Shown: positions 8,651-19,224 of the stretch, in pieces
How positions within the stretch are numbered: position 1 is the stretch's first letter
Layout of the letters: the number at the start of each line of letters is the position of its first letter
Source of the DNA: an uncultured Acetobacteraceae bacterium
Lineage (GTDB): Bacteria; Pseudomonadota; Alphaproteobacteria; Acetobacterales; Acetobacteraceae
Reading direction: 5' to 3'
Length of the DNA stretch: 33,514 nt
Assembly (NCBI GenBank): GCA_903839965.1
Contig: CAIMEK010000523.1
Location: forward strand, 1-33,514
Made by a program: the position numbers and the translations under genes
The notes under the pieces: model-generated
Database searches by the model: none
Seen by the model: only the letters and a program-made list of their open reading frames with translations
What the model was told of the DNA's origin: nothing

Positions 8651-10630
8651 ATGAATGCGACCAAGATCCTCTGGGGCCAGGTGCTCCTCGTCAGTGCCGT
8701 CGTGCTCGCCTTCATCTGGGCGGCGACGGAATGGACCGCGTGGAAGCTCGGCTTCCAACCTCAGCTCGGCCACCCCTGGTTTGAGCTTTTTGGTTGGCCC
8801 GTCTATCAGCCCCCGGCTTTCTTCTGGTGGTGGTTCGCCTACGACGCCTATGCGCGTGATGTCTTCGTCGAGGGCGCCTACATCGCCGCATCCGGCGGAA
8901 TCGCCGCCGTCGTCGTGGCTGTCGCCATGTCGGTCTGGCGAGCGCGCGAGGCGAAGCGGGTCACGACCTATGGGTCCGCGCGATGGGCCGAGACGCGTGA
9001 AGTGCGCCAAACCGGCCTGCTCGGTGACAATGGCGTGCTTCTCGGCCGATGGGGCGGCGATTACCTCCGCCACGATGGCCCCGAGCATGTGCTGTGTTTC
9101 GCCCCGACCCGGAGTGGTAAGGGCGTTGGGCTGGTGGTGCCCACCCTGCTGACTTGGCCGGGCTCGGCGATCGTCCACGACATCAAGGGCGAGAACTGGA
9201 CTCTGACAGCCGGATGGCGGGCGCGGTTCGGCCGCGTCCTGCTGTTCGACCCGACCAATGCGCAGAGCGCCGCGTACAACCCGTTGCTCGAGGTGCGCCG
9301 TGGCGAATGGGAGGTACGCGACGTCCAGAACATCGCCGACGTGCTGGTCGACCCGGAAGGTGCGCTTGAGAAAAGGAGCCATTGGGAGAAGACCAGCCAT
9401 TCGCTCCTGGTCGGTACGATCCTGCACGTCCTCTACGCCGAGCGAGACAAGACGCTCGCCGGCCTCGCCAACTTCCTCTCCGATCCCAAGCGGCCGATCG
9501 AGACCACGTTGCGCGCGATGATGACCACGCCGCATCTGGGTGAGCGCGGCGTGCATCCCGTCGTCGCCAGCGCCGCACGTGAGCTTCTGAACAAGAGCGA
9601 AAACGAGCGTTCTGGCGTGCTGTCGACGGCGATGTCGTTCCTCGGTCTCTATCGTGATCCGGTGGTGGCGAGGGTGACGCGGCAATGCGATTGGCGCATC
9701 CGCGATCTCGTCGAGAACGCACAACCGGCGACCCTCTATCTCGTCGTGCCGCCGTCCGACATTAGTCGCACCAAGCCGCTCATACGCCTGATCCTGAACC
9801 AGATCGGCCGGCGGTTGACGGAGGAGCTGGAGTCGAAGCGCCGACGTCATCGCCTGCTGCTGATGCTCGACGAGTTCCCAGCACTCGGCAGATTGGACTT
9901 CTTCGAGAGCGCCTTGGCCTTCATGGCCGGTTACGGCTTGAAGAGCTTTCTGATCGCCCAGAGCCTGAATCAAATCGAGAAGGCCTACGGCCAGAACAAC
10001 TCGATCCTCGACAACTGCCATGTGCGGGTGAGTTTCGCCACCAACGATGAGCGAACGGCAAAGCGTGTATCGGATTCGCTCGGCACGGCGACGGAAATTC
10101 GCGACGCCAAAAACTATGCCGGCCATCGCCTGAGCCCGTGGCTTGGACACCTGATGGTTTCCCGCCAGGAGACCGCTCGCCCTCTGCTGACGCCCGGCGA
10201 GGTGATGCAGCTTTCGCCCGACGACGAGCTGGTGCTCGTTTCAGGCTGTCATCCGATCCGCGCCAAGAAAGCGCGTTATTACGAAGACCCGCAATTGCAG
10301 GCGCGGATCCTGCCGCCGCCCAAGCAGAACGCCGCAGTTCCGATCCCCGGCTCCGCCAATGCGTCGATGACCCAAGACGCGGGCGACTGGCAGGAATCGA
10401 TCGTTGCTCCGGCCTCTACTGACGATCCGGACAATGCCGGCATTCGGCGAGAACCGGAACTTCCCGAGCACGAAGAGATCGTGCCCGAACCACGCACGCC
10501 GGCACAGGAGTTTGAATTGGCGGAAGACGAACCGGATGACGACGCCCAGCGTCTCCAAATCCTGCGACGCAACGTCCGAACCATCGCGCGCCAGGTGACG
10601 CTCGATCCTGCCGACGACATGGGGCTCTGA
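8651..10630 (+). CDS. traG: Type IV coupling protein TraG/VirD4
   Basis: Walker A CFAPTRSGKGVGLVVPTLL; LLMLDEFPALGRLDFFESALAFMAGYGLKSFLIAQSLNQI; N-terminal TM segment. Confidence 0.96.
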   Translation: MNATKILWGQVLLVSAVVLAFIWAATEWTAWKLGFQPQLGHPWFELFGWPVYQPPAFFWWWFAYDAYARDVFVEGAYIAASGGIAAVVVAVAMSVWRAREAKRVTTYGSARWAETREVRQTGLLGDNGVLLGRWGGDYLRHDGPEHVLCFAPTRSGKGVGLVVPTLLTWPGSAIVHDIKGENWTLTAGWRARFGRVLLFDPTNAQSAAYNPLLEVRRGEWEVRDVQNIADVLVDPEGALEKRSHWEKTSHSLLVGTILHVLYAERDKTLAGLANFLSDPKRPIETTLRAMMTTPHLGERGVHPVVASAARELLNKSENERSGVLSTAMSFLGLYRDPVVARVTRQCDWRIRDLVENAQPATLYLVVPPSDISRTKPLIRLILNQIGRRLTEELESKRRRHRLLLMLDEFPALGRLDFFESALAFMAGYGLKSFLIAQSLNQIEKAYGQNNSILDNCHVRVSFATNDERTAKRVSDSLGTATEIRDAKNYAGHRLSPWLGHLMVSRQETARPLLTPGEVMQLSPDDELVLVSGCHPIRAKKARYYEDPQLQARILPPPKQNAAVPIPGSANASMTQDAGDWQESIVAPASTDDPDNAGIRREPELPEHEEIVPEPRTPAQEFELAEDEPDDDAQRLQILRRNVRTIARQVTLDPADDMGL

Positions 10631-10636
10631 AGCGGG

Positions 10637-11077
10637 ATGCGCACCAAGCACACCTTCCGCCTGCCGCCGGATCTCGCCGGCAAGCTCGCCAATTACGCCG
10701 CCAGGAAGCATGTGCCGCAGGCGCTCGTGGTGGAGACGGCGCTGGCCTCGCATCTGTCGCCCGACGGCGCCGACCGGCTCGAGGCCGCCCTGGCCCGACG
10801 GCTCGATCGCATGACGCGGCAACTCGATCGGTTCGAACGGCATGTCACGATCTCGAACGAGGCGCTGGCACTGTTCGTCCGGTTCTGGCTGACCAGCACG
10901 CCGCCACTTCCGGATACCGCCCAAGCGGCGGCCCAGGCGAAGGGTAAGGAACGCTATGACGGTTTCGTCGAAGCCTTGGGCCGACGACTCGCGCGAGGTC
11001 GGTCGCTCGCCGACGAGATCGTGTCCGACATAGACGCTGCCCAGTCGACCGAGGCCCGGGAAAGTCAGACGTCATAA
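10637..11077 (+). CDS. CopG family (RHH) protein between traG and trbB
   Basis: N-terminal MRTKHTFRLPPDLAGKLANYAARKHVPQALVVETAL RHH pattern; conserved ICE position. Confidence 0.8.
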   Translation: MRTKHTFRLPPDLAGKLANYAARKHVPQALVVETALASHLSPDGADRLEAALARRLDRMTRQLDRFERHVTISNEALALFVRFWLTSTPPLPDTAQAAAQAKGKERYDGFVEALGRRLARGRSLADEIVSDIDAAQSTEARESQTS

Positions 11078-11219
11078 GGATCGACATTGCCGATCGCATG
11101 TCTTTCTACGCCACGGCCCTACGATCCCATCAGCCTTGTTGCGCGTGCCCGTTTCCGGCTCTTTCTAATCAACCCTGCTGATCCATCCGCCTCGACGAGG
11201 CGAGTTTGCGGGGTTCGAT

Positions 11220-12185
11220 GTGACGACGCTCTCCTTCCGATCCGAAGCCTTTGCCCGTGGCGCGCGCATGCTGCGCACCGCGCTCGGACCAGCGATCGCC
11301 GGCTATCTCGAAGACCCCAGCATCGTCGAGGTGATGCTCAATCCCGACGGCCGCCTGTGGATCGACCGGCTATCAGGCGGGCTTGAGGACACCGGCTGCC
11401 GGGTCACGCCGGCTGATGCCGAGCGGATCGTCCGGCTTGTCGCCCATCATGTCGGCGTCGAGGTTCATGCCGGCTCACCGCGTGTCTCCGCCGAGCTGCC
11501 GGAAAGCGGGGAACGGTTTGAGGGCCTGGTCCCGCCCGTCGTCGCCGCGCCGTGTTTCGCCATACGCCGCCCGGCCGTCGCGGTCTTCACCCTCGGCGAC
11601 TATGTCGACGCCGGTATCATGTCCGGCGCGCAGGCCGAACTGCTGCGGATAGCGGTCCGAGAACGGAAAAACATCCTTGTCGCCGGAGGCACCTCGACCG
11701 GCAAGACCACGCTGGTCAACGCGCTCCTCGCCGAAGTCGCCAAGACCGGAGACCGGGTGGTGCTGATCGAGGATACCCGCGAGCTGCAATGCACAGCACC
11801 CAACCTGGTGGCCCTGCGCACCAAGGACGGGGTGGCCTCACTGTCCGATCTCGTCCGTTCATCGCTACGGCTGCGGCCCGACCGCATCCCGATCGGCGAG
11901 GTGCGTGGCGCCGAGGCGCTCGATCTCTTGAAGGCCTGGGGCACCGGCCATCCCGGTGGCGTCGGCACGCTGCACGCCGGTTCCGCCATCGGTGCGCTGC
12001 GCCGCTTAGAGCAGCTTATCCAGGAAGCGGTCGTCACCGTCCCTCGCGCCCTGATTGCCGAGACCATCGACCTCATCGCCGTGCTCACCGGCCGCGGTTC
12101 GGCGCGACGGCTCTCGGAACTCGCCCGCGTCGACGGGCTTGGGCCCGGCGGCGACTACGTCCTCACCCAAGCAGGAGAACAATGA
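11220..12185 (+). CDS. trbB: P-type conjugative transfer ATPase TrbB
   Basis: [15 protein letters not shown]; Walker [41 protein letters not shown]. Confidence 0.96.
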   Translation: MTTLSFRSEAFARGARMLRTALGPAIAGYLEDPSIVEVMLNPDGRLWIDRLSGGLEDTGCRVTPADAERIVRLVAHHVGVEVHAGSPRVSAELPESGERFEGLVPPVVAAPCFAIRRPAVAVFTLGDYVDAGIMSGAQAELLRIAVRERKNILVAGGTSTGKTTLVNALLAEVAKTGDRVVLIEDTRELQCTAPNLVALRTKDGVASLSDLVRSSLRLRPDRIPIGEVRGAEALDLLKAWGTGHPGGVGTLHAGSAIGALRRLEQLIQEAVVTVPRALIAETIDLIAVLTGRGSARRLSELARVDGLGPGGDYVLTQAGEQ

Positions 12186-12508
12186 TGCTCATCCACGGCA
12201 TCCGCCAGCGTCTCGCAACGGCCTGCGCCGTCATCCTTTTCGCCGCACTCACCGCGCCAGCCTATGCCGCCGGCACCAACATGCCCTGGGAGCAGCCGCT
12301 GACACAGATCCTGGATTCGATCCAGGGTCCGGTCGCCAAGGTCATTTCGGTGATCGTGATCATCATGACCGGCCTGACGCTGGCCTTCGGTGAGAGTTCG
12401 GGCGGGTTTCGAAAGCTTATTCAGATCGTCTTCGGCCTGTCGATCGCCTTCGCCGCCAGCTCGTTCTTCCTGTCCTTCTTCCAGTTCGGCGGCGGGGCGC
12501 TGGTCTGA
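12182..12508 (+). CDS. trbC: TrbC/VirB2 pilin-like protein
   Basis: Inside the longer ORF 11552..12508, ATG at 12182 overlaps the trbB stop; signal peptide and two TM segments. Confidence 0.92.
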   Translation: MMLIHGIRQRLATACAVILFAALTAPAYAAGTNMPWEQPLTQILDSIQGPVAKVISVIVIIMTGLTLAFGESSGGFRKLIQIVFGLSIAFAASSFFLSFFQFGGGALV

Positions 12509-12777
12509 TGGCGCATGAAGAGCCTGTCCCCGGCTTCTATGCACCGGTCCATCGCGCCCTGACCGAGCCGATCCTGCTCGGCGGCGCGCCGCGGGCGGTG
12601 GCGATCGTCAACGGCACGCTCGCCGCCGCCGTCGGGCTGGGCCTTCGCCTCTGGATCGTTGGCGCGGCCATCTGGCTGATCGGCCATCTGGCGGCGGTCT
12701 GGGCCGCTAAGCGCGATCCCGCCTTCGTCGAAGTCGTGCGCCGGCATCTGCGCTACCCGCAACACCTGGTGGCGTGA
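12508..12777 (+). CDS. trbD: TrbD/VirB3 family protein
   Basis: EEPVPGFYAPVHRALTEPILLGGAPRAVAIVNGTLAAAVG typical TrbD; overlaps the trbC stop. Confidence 0.94.
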   Translation: MAHEEPVPGFYAPVHRALTEPILLGGAPRAVAIVNGTLAAAVGLGLRLWIVGAAIWLIGHLAAVWAAKRDPAFVEVVRRHLRYPQHLVA

Positions 12778-12787
12778 GGGCTCGCCG

Positions 12788-15223
12788 ATGATGAATCTCG
12801 CCGAGTACCGCCGCCGCAATCAAAGCCTCGCCGACTTCCTGCCTTGGGCCGCGCTGGTCGAGAAGGGCGTCATCCTCAACAAGGACGGCTCCTTCCAGCG
12901 CACCGCCCGCTTCCGCGGTCCCGACTTGGATTCGGCGACGCCCGCCGAACTCGTCGCGATTACCGGGCGCCTCAACAACGCGCTGCGTCGCTTGGGCTCC
13001 GGCTGGGCGATCTTCATCGAGGCCCAGCGCCAGCCCGCGAACCGCTATCCCGAGAGCGTTTTTCCCGACGCTGCCTCCAGTCTCGTAGATGCCGAACGCC
13101 GGGCGCAGTTTGAGGAGGAAGGCGCGCATTTCGAGAGCCGGTACTTCCTTACCCTGGTCTGGCTGCCGCCGGCCGACGACGCCGTCCGCGCGGAGGCCTG
13201 GCTTTATGAGGGGCGCACGCGGGAGGGCGCCGACTGGCGCGCCACGCTGACCGGCTTCATCGACCGCACCGATCGGGTGCTGGCGCTGATCGAGGGCTTC
13301 ATGCCCGAATCCTCCTGGCTCGATGATCCGGAGACGCTCACCTACCTTCACTCCTGCGTCTCGACCCGCCGCCAACGCGTGCGCGTGCCCGAGACGCCGA
13401 TTCACCTCGACGCCATCCTGGTCGATGAGGACCTGACCGGTGGCCTCGAGCCGCGTCTCGGCCGCGCCCATCTGCGCACGCTCACCATCATGGGATTCCC
13501 GTCGCAGACCTGGCCGGGTTTGCTTGACGACCTCAACCGGCTCGCCTTTCCCTATCGCTGGTCGACCCGCGCGATCTGCCTCGACAAGACCGACGCGGCC
13601 AAGGTGCTCGGCCGCATCCGCCGCCAATGGTTCGCCAAGCGCAAATCGATCATGGCGATCCTGAAGGAGGTCATGACCAACGAGGCGTCGGTGCTGATGG
13701 ACAGCGACGCCGCCAACAAGGCGCTCGACGCCGATGCGGCGCTGCAGGAACTCGGCTCCGACCTCGTCGGCCAGGCCTATGTCACCGCCACGGTCACGGT
13801 CTGGGACGAGGATCCCCGCATGGCCGACGATCGCCTGCGTCTGGTCGAGAAGACCATCCAGGGTCGTGACTTCACCTGCATGCGCGAGACGGTGAACGCC
13901 ATCGAGGCGTGGCTCGGAAGCTTGCCGGGCCACGTCTACGCCAATGTCCGCCAGCCGCCGATCTCGACCCTCAATCTCGCCCACATGATGCCGTTCTCGA
14001 CGGTCTGGGCCGGGCCGGAACGGGATGAGCATTTCCATGCGCCGCCGCTGTTCTTCGCGCGGACGGAAGGTTCGACGCCGTTCCGGTTTTCGCTGCATGT
14101 CGGCGATGTCGGCCACACGCTGATCGTGGGTCCGACCGGCGCGGGCAAGAGCGTGCTGCTGGCGCTGATGGCGTTGCAGTTCCGCCGCTATGCGGGCGCG
14201 CAGGTGTTCGCCTTCGACTTCGGCGGTTCGATCCGCGCGGCCACGCTCGCCATGGGCGGCGACTGGCACGATCTCGGCGGCGCGCTTGGCGACGACTCGG
14301 CCGAACCGGTGGCCCTGCAGCCGCTCGCCCACATCGACGAAGCCGGCGAACGCGCCTGGTCGGCCGAATGGATCGCGGCGCTGCTCGGCCGCGAGGCCGT
14401 GACCATCACCCCGGAACTGAAGGAGCATCTATGGTCCGCACTGACCTCGCTCGCCTCGGCCCCGATCGCCGAACGGACGATCACCGGCCTGTCGGTTCTC
14501 TTGCAGTCGAATGCGCTGAAGCAGGCCTTGAAGCCCTATACCGTAGGCGGTCCCTGGGGACGATTGCTCGATGCCGAGACGGAGCGGCTTGGCGACGCCG
14601 AAATCCAGGCCTTCGAGACCGAGGGCCTGATCGGCGCGGGCGCCGCGCCGGCCGTCCTCTCCTATCTCTTTCACCGTATCGAGGACCGGTTCGATGGGCG
14701 CCCCACGCTGCTCATCATCGACGAGGGCTGGCTCGCGCTCGACGATCACGGCTTCGCCGGCCAGCTCCGCGAGTGGCTGAAGACGCTCCGGAAGAAGAAC
14801 GCCTCCGTCATCTTCGCCACCCAGTCGCTCGCCGACATCGACGGCAGCGCGATCGCGCCAGCCATCATCGAGAGCTGCCCGACGCGGCTCTTCCTGCCCA
14901 ACGAGCGCGCGCTCGAACCACAGATCGCCACCATCTATCGCCGCTTCGGCCTGAACGACCGGCAGATCGAGATCCTCAGCCGCGCGACGCCGAAGCGTGA
15001 CTATTACTGCCAGTCGCGCCGCGGTAACCGCCTGTTCGAGCTGGGATTGAGCGAGGTCGCGCTCGCCTTCATCGCGGCTTCGTCCAAGACCGACCAGACC
15101 GCCATCGCAGAGACGATCGCCGTCCACGGTCGCGACGGATTCGCCGCCGCATGGCTTCGCGGCAAGGGCCTCGATTGGGCGGCGGACATGCTCGTCAACC
15201 GCAGCCAGGAGGTTTCCCCATGA
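12788..15223 (+). CDS. trbE: Conjugal transfer ATPase TrbE (VirB4-like)
   Basis: Walker A VGPTGAGKSVLLALMALQFRRY; LLIIDEGWLALDDHGFAGQLREWLKTLRKKNASVIFATQSLADI. Second ATG at 12791. Confidence 0.96.
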   Translation: MMNLAEYRRRNQSLADFLPWAALVEKGVILNKDGSFQRTARFRGPDLDSATPAELVAITGRLNNALRRLGSGWAIFIEAQRQPANRYPESVFPDAASSLVDAERRAQFEEEGAHFESRYFLTLVWLPPADDAVRAEAWLYEGRTREGADWRATLTGFIDRTDRVLALIEGFMPESSWLDDPETLTYLHSCVSTRRQRVRVPETPIHLDAILVDEDLTGGLEPRLGRAHLRTLTIMGFPSQTWPGLLDDLNRLAFPYRWSTRAICLDKTDAAKVLGRIRRQWFAKRKSIMAILKEVMTNEASVLMDSDAANKALDADAALQELGSDLVGQAYVTATVTVWDEDPRMADDRLRLVEKTIQGRDFTCMRETVNAIEAWLGSLPGHVYANVRQPPISTLNLAHMMPFSTVWAGPERDEHFHAPPLFFARTEGSTPFRFSLHVGDVGHTLIVGPTGAGKSVLLALMALQFRRYAGAQVFAFDFGGSIRAATLAMGGDWHDLGGALGDDSAEPVALQPLAHIDEAGERAWSAEWIAALLGREAVTITPELKEHLWSALTSLASAPIAERTITGLSVLLQSNALKQALKPYTVGGPWGRLLDAETERLGDAEIQAFETEGLIGAGAAPAVLSYLFHRIEDRFDGRPTLLIIDEGWLALDDHGFAGQLREWLKTLRKKNASVIFATQSLADIDGSAIAPAIIESCPTRLFLPNERALEPQIATIYRRFGLNDRQIEILSRATPKRDYYCQSRRGNRLFELGLSEVALAFIAASSKTDQTAIAETIAVHGRDGFAAAWLRGKGLDWAADMLVNRSQEVSP

Positions 15224-15963
15224 CCCATCGTCGCCTACGCACGGCGTTTACCGTCGGCGTCGCCGCCCTCACGCTGGCCACCGCCAGCGTCCCCGCGCAC
15301 GCGCAATGGATCGTCTTCGACCCGACCAATTTCACGCAGAACGTGCTGACAGCGGCGCGCGAGCTGCAGCAGGTCAACAACGAGATCCAAAGCCTGGAGA
15401 ACCAGGCGACCTCGCTCATCAACCAGGCCAAGAACCTGGCGAGCCTGCCGTATTCCTCGCTGGCCCAGCTCGAGCAGTCGATCACCCAGACCCAGCAGCT
15501 CCTCGCTCAGGCGCAGCGGATCGCCTATGACGTCACCACCATCGACCAGGCGTTCACGCGGACGTATCCGCAGGCCTATTCGAGTGCGACCTCGTCTCAA
15601 CAGCTCGTCGCCGATGCGCAGACCCGCTGGCAGAACTCGCTCGCCGGGTTCCAGGACGCCATGCGCGTCCAGGCAGGCGTGGTGCAGAATCTCGACAGCA
15701 CCCGCACCCAGATCGACGCGCTGGTCTCATCCAGCCAATCCGCGACCGGCGCGCTTCAGGCCGCCCAGTCCGGCAACCAGCTTGTCGCGCTCCAGACCAA
15801 ACAACTCGCGGACCTCACCGCCGTCATGGCGGCGATCGCCCGCGCCCAGAGCCTGGAAGGCGCGCGCAATGTCGAGAGCCAGGAGCAAGCGCAACAGCAG
15901 CTCTCCCGCTTCCTCAACTACGGTCAGGGCTACCAGCCCCAGACCGTGCAGATGTTCCACTGA
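15220..15963 (+). CDS. trbJ: P-type conjugative transfer protein TrbJ
   Basis: Signal peptide then QWIVFDPTNFTQNVLTAARELQQVNNEIQSLENQATSLINQAKNL. ATG overlaps the trbE stop. Confidence 0.94.
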   Translation: MTHRRLRTAFTVGVAALTLATASVPAHAQWIVFDPTNFTQNVLTAARELQQVNNEIQSLENQATSLINQAKNLASLPYSSLAQLEQSITQTQQLLAQAQRIAYDVTTIDQAFTRTYPQAYSSATSSQQLVADAQTRWQNSLAGFQDAMRVQAGVVQNLDSTRTQIDALVSSSQSATGALQAAQSGNQLVALQTKQLADLTAVMAAIARAQSLEGARNVESQEQAQQQLSRFLNYGQGYQPQTVQMFH

Positions 15964-16286
15964 TGCGCGGTAGGTTGCTCAATATCGCTGCGATCGGTCG
16001 CGCCGCCGGGTTCGTCGCGGTCGCGGCGGCGATCGTCGCGACCGCCATTCACTTCCGGCACGACGACACGGGCGCGGATGCGTCCCTGCGCAACCCTTCG
16101 ATCCACAATGATCCGCTCGCGCGTGAGCTGGCGCGCTGCCAGGTGATTGGCATGGCCGCGAAGGATGACGCAGCCTGCGAAGCCGCCTGGGCCGAGAACC
16201 GGCGACGGTTCTTCACCTACCGCAAACCAACGGAGACCTCGCAGGCGCCCGCGCCGTCCTCGACCACACCGACCAAGGGCAGGTAG
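15963..16286 (+). CDS. Putative entry exclusion protein TrbK-alt
   Basis: Single N-terminal TM, then DPLARELARCQVIGMAAKDDAACEAAWAENRRRFF; conserved trbJ-trbL spacing. Confidence 0.85.
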   Translation: MRGRLLNIAAIGRAAGFVAVAAAIVATAIHFRHDDTGADASLRNPSIHNDPLARELARCQVIGMAAKDDAACEAAWAENRRRFFTYRKPTETSQAPAPSSTTPTKGR

Positions 16287-16291
16287 GCGAC

Positions 16292-17554
16292 ATGGGCGGC
16301 ACCGGCGTCATCGACCGTTTCCTGGGGATATTCACCCAGTACATCGATTCCGACTTCGGTCTCGTACAGGGCGATGTGCGCTGGCTCGCCGGCGTGCTCA
16401 TTGTCATCGACATCACATTGGCCGGCCTCTTCTGGGCGATGGTGCCGGACGAAGACGTCATCGCACGCCTGATCAAGAAGACGCTCTATATCGGCGTCTT
16501 CGCCTTCATCATCGGCAACTTCAACAATCTCGCGCAGATCATCTTCAATTCGTTCGCCGGGCTCGGCCTCAAGGCTGGCGGCGGGACGCTCAGCCAGGCG
16601 CAGCTCCTTCAGCCGGGCCGTCTCGCCCAGGTCGGCATCGACGCCGGCAAGCCGATCCTCGACTCGATCTCGGGGCTGATGGGCTTCGTCAGCTTCTTCG
16701 ACAACTTCATCCAGATCGCCATCCTGCTGATCGCGTGGCTGATCGTCGTCATCAGCTTCTTCATCATGGCGATCCAACTCTTCGTCAGCCTGATCGAGTT
16801 CAAGCTCACGACGTTGGCAGGATTCGTGCTGGTGCCCTTCGGCTTCTTCGGCCGCACCGCCTTCCTCGCCGAGAAGGTGCTGGGCAACGTCGTCTCGTCG
16901 GGGGTGAAGGTCCTGGTGCTCGCCGTGATCGTCGGCATCGGCTCGACGATCTTCGGACAGTTCACCAGCGGCTTCAACAATCCGCCGACCATCGACGACG
17001 CGCTGACCCTGATCCTCGCGGCGCTGTCGCTGCTCGGCCTGTCGATCTTCGGACCTGCGATCGCCAACGGTCTGATCGCCGGCGGCCCGCAGCTCGGCGC
17101 CGGGGCGGCCGTGGGGACGGGACTGGCGGTCGCAGGCGTCGGCGCAGCGGGTGCGGCCCTCGCGGCCGGTGGTATTGGCGCTGCTGGCGGTGCCCTTGCT
17201 GGGACAGCGCGAGCGGGCGCGAGCGTCGCGGGTGGCGCCACCGCTGCCTATCGTGCAGGCGGCCTCTCCGGTGTCGCCGAGGCGGGCGTTTCGGCCGCAG
17301 CCAGTCCCCTCCGGCGCGCGGCGTCCAGCCTCCGCGAAAGCTTCGCGGCCGGGGGCCGGGCCGTGACGGGGGAGGCGAGCCCGGCGGGTGCGAGTGCTCC
17401 GAGCCAGACCGAGACATCCGGACCGCCGGCCTGGGCGCAACGGATGAAGCGCAACCAGACCATCAGCCGCGGCGCCTCCGCCGCTGACCATGCCGTCCGC
17501 TCCGGCGATCGTCCCAGCGGCGGCAGCGGCGTCGATCTCTCCGAAGGAGAATAG
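16292..17554 (+). CDS. trbL: P-type conjugative transfer protein TrbL
   Basis: Multi-TM protein, GGTGVIDRFLGIFTQYIDSDFGL; Ala/Gly-rich C-terminus typical of TrbL. Confidence 0.94.
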   Translation: MGGTGVIDRFLGIFTQYIDSDFGLVQGDVRWLAGVLIVIDITLAGLFWAMVPDEDVIARLIKKTLYIGVFAFIIGNFNNLAQIIFNSFAGLGLKAGGGTLSQAQLLQPGRLAQVGIDAGKPILDSISGLMGFVSFFDNFIQIAILLIAWLIVVISFFIMAIQLFVSLIEFKLTTLAGFVLVPFGFFGRTAFLAEKVLGNVVSSGVKVLVLAVIVGIGSTIFGQFTSGFNNPPTIDDALTLILAALSLLGLSIFGPAIANGLIAGGPQLGAGAAVGTGLAVAGVGAAGAALAAGGIGAAGGALAGTARAGASVAGGATAAYRAGGLSGVAEAGVSAAASPLRRAASSLRESFAAGGRAVTGEASPAGASAPSQTETSGPPAWAQRMKRNQTISRGASAADHAVRSGDRPSGGSGVDLSEGE

Positions 17555-17557
17555 AAA

Positions 17558-18238
17558 ATGTTCCGACGGCCAACCGTCCGCTACGGCGCGACCCCCAAAC
17601 CCGAGACGCCCTACCAGAAGGCCGGCCAAGTCTGGGACGAGCGGATCGGATCGGCGCGGGTACAGGCGAAGAACTGGCGGCTCGCCTTCTTCGGCATGCT
17701 CGTGCTCAGCTTCGGCCTTGCCGGTGGCCTCGTCTGGCAGTCCGCGCGCGGCACGATCACGCCGTGGGTGGTGCAGGTTGACAGGTTCGGCCAGTCGCAG
17801 GCCGTGGCGCCCGCCGTCGCCGATTACCGCCCGACCGATCCCCAGATCGCCTGGCACCTCGCACGCTTCGTCGAGGAAGTGCGCAGCGTGCCGGCCGATC
17901 CGGTTGTGCTGCGGCAGAACTGGCTCGATGCCTACAGCTACGTCACCGACAAGGGTGCGCTGGCGCTGAACGACTACGCGCGCACCAACGATCCCTTCTC
18001 CAAGGTCGGCAAAACACAGGTCTCGGTCGAGGTGTCGAGTGTGATCCGCGCCTCCGACGACAGCTTCCGCGTCGCCTGGACCGAGCGGCGCTATGCCGAC
18101 GGCTCGCTCGCCGCCACCGAACGCTGGAGCGCGATCCTCACCATCGTCGTGCAGACGCCGACCGACGCCGACCGGCTGAAGAAGAACCCGCTCGGCGTCT
18201 ACGTCCACGCCCTCAACTGGTCCAAGGAGCTCGGCTGA
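17558..18238 (+). CDS. trbF: Conjugal transfer protein TrbF (VirB8-like)
   Basis: TPYQKAGQVWDERIGSARVQAKNWRLAFFGML; WTERRYADGSLAATERWSAILTIVV. Confidence 0.95.
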   Translation: MFRRPTVRYGATPKPETPYQKAGQVWDERIGSARVQAKNWRLAFFGMLVLSFGLAGGLVWQSARGTITPWVVQVDRFGQSQAVAPAVADYRPTDPQIAWHLARFVEEVRSVPADPVVLRQNWLDAYSYVTDKGALALNDYARTNDPFSKVGKTQVSVEVSSVIRASDDSFRVAWTERRYADGSLAATERWSAILTIVVQTPTDADRLKKNPLGVYVHALNWSKELG

Positions 18239-19224
18239 TGCGCAAGCTACCCCTCGCAACCCTTCTGCTCGCCTCGGTCTCGCTCGGCGCCTGCTCGACC
18301 TGGAAGCCGCCCGAAATCAGCTACGACGACACGCCCCGGCAAGCCGTGCTGCAACCCGATCCGCCCAAGCCAGTGCAGATCGTCGAGCTTCCCAAGCTGC
18401 TGCCGCTGCCGGACCAGCTCAAACCGATCCCGGGCGCCAAGACCGCGCCGCCCGAAGCCGCCGATCCGCGCACGCGCGTTGCAGAGGCAAACGGGGCTGC
18501 GCGCGTGCAGCCGACCCGCGCCGGCTACATCAATGCGATCCAGGTCTATCCCTTCTCCGACGGGGCGCTCTATCAGGTCTATTCAGCACCCGGCGAGATC
18601 ACAGACATCGCGCTCGAGCCCGGCGAGCAGCTCGTCGGTTCGGGCCCCGTCGCCGCCGGCGACACCGTGCGCTGGATCGTCGGCGACACCGAAAGCGGTA
18701 CGGGCCAGACCAAGCGTGTCCATATCCTGGTCAAGCCGACCCGGCCGGACCTCATCACCAACCTCATCATCAACACCGACCGGCGCACCTATCACCTCGA
18801 GCTGCGTTCGGACGACAAGACCTATATGGCGTCGGTCTCCTGGGTCTATGCTCAGGACCAGTTGATCGCGCTGCGCCAGCAGAATGCGGCCGCCGTTGCG
18901 GCGGCGCCGATCGCCTCCGGCGTCGACATCAACGCGCTGAACTTCCGTTACCGCATAGAGGGCGACAATCCCGCCTGGCGGCCGCTGCGGGCCTTCGATG
19001 ACGGGCGGCAGGTATTCATCGAGTTTCCGGCTGGCATCAGCCAGGGTGAGATGCCGCCGCTCTGGGTCATCGGCGCGGAAGGCGGAGCCGAGCTCGTGAA
19101 CTACCGCGTCCAGGGCAACCACCTGATCGTCGATCGGCTATTCGCCGCAGCCGAGCTAAGGCTTGGCGGCGATCCGCAGAAGAAGGTCCGCATCGTCCGT
19201 ACCGACGGGAGACCGCAGTCGTGA
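18238..19224 (+). CDS. trbG: P-type conjugative transfer protein TrbG (VirB9-like)
   Basis: Lipobox-like LGACSTW; YPFSDGALYQVYSAPGEITDIALEPGEQL; TNLIINTDRRTYHLELRSDDKTYMASVSW. Confidence 0.95.
   Translation: MRKLPLATLLLASVSLGACSTWKPPEISYDDTPRQAVLQPDPPKPVQIVELPKLLPLPDQLKPIPGAKTAPPEAADPRTRVAEANGAARVQPTRAGYINAIQVYPFSDGALYQVYSAPGEITDIALEPGEQLVGSGPVAAGDTVRWIVGDTESGTGQTKRVHILVKPTRPDLITNLIINTDRRTYHLELRSDDKTYMASVSWVYAQDQLIALRQQNAAAVAAAPIASGVDINALNFRYRIEGDNPAWRPLRAFDDGRQVFIEFPAGISQGEMPPLWVIGAEGGAELVNYRVQGNHLIVDRLFAAAELRLGGDPQKKVRIVRTDGRPQS

Noticed and set aside
8642-10150. 502-aa minus-strand ORF antisense to traG
   Set aside because: High-GC shadow ORF; the sense strand encodes unmistakable TraG motifs and the antisense translation has no recognisable domain.
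12707-14428. 573-aa minus-strand ORF antisense to trbE
   Set aside because: GC-driven antisense frame of trbE; composition is Arg/Gly/Asp/His-rich without motifs.
16217-18259. 680-aa minus-strand ORF antisense to trbL/trbF/trbK
   Set aside because: Spans several well-supported + strand genes; low-complexity E/D/H/R-rich shadow translation.
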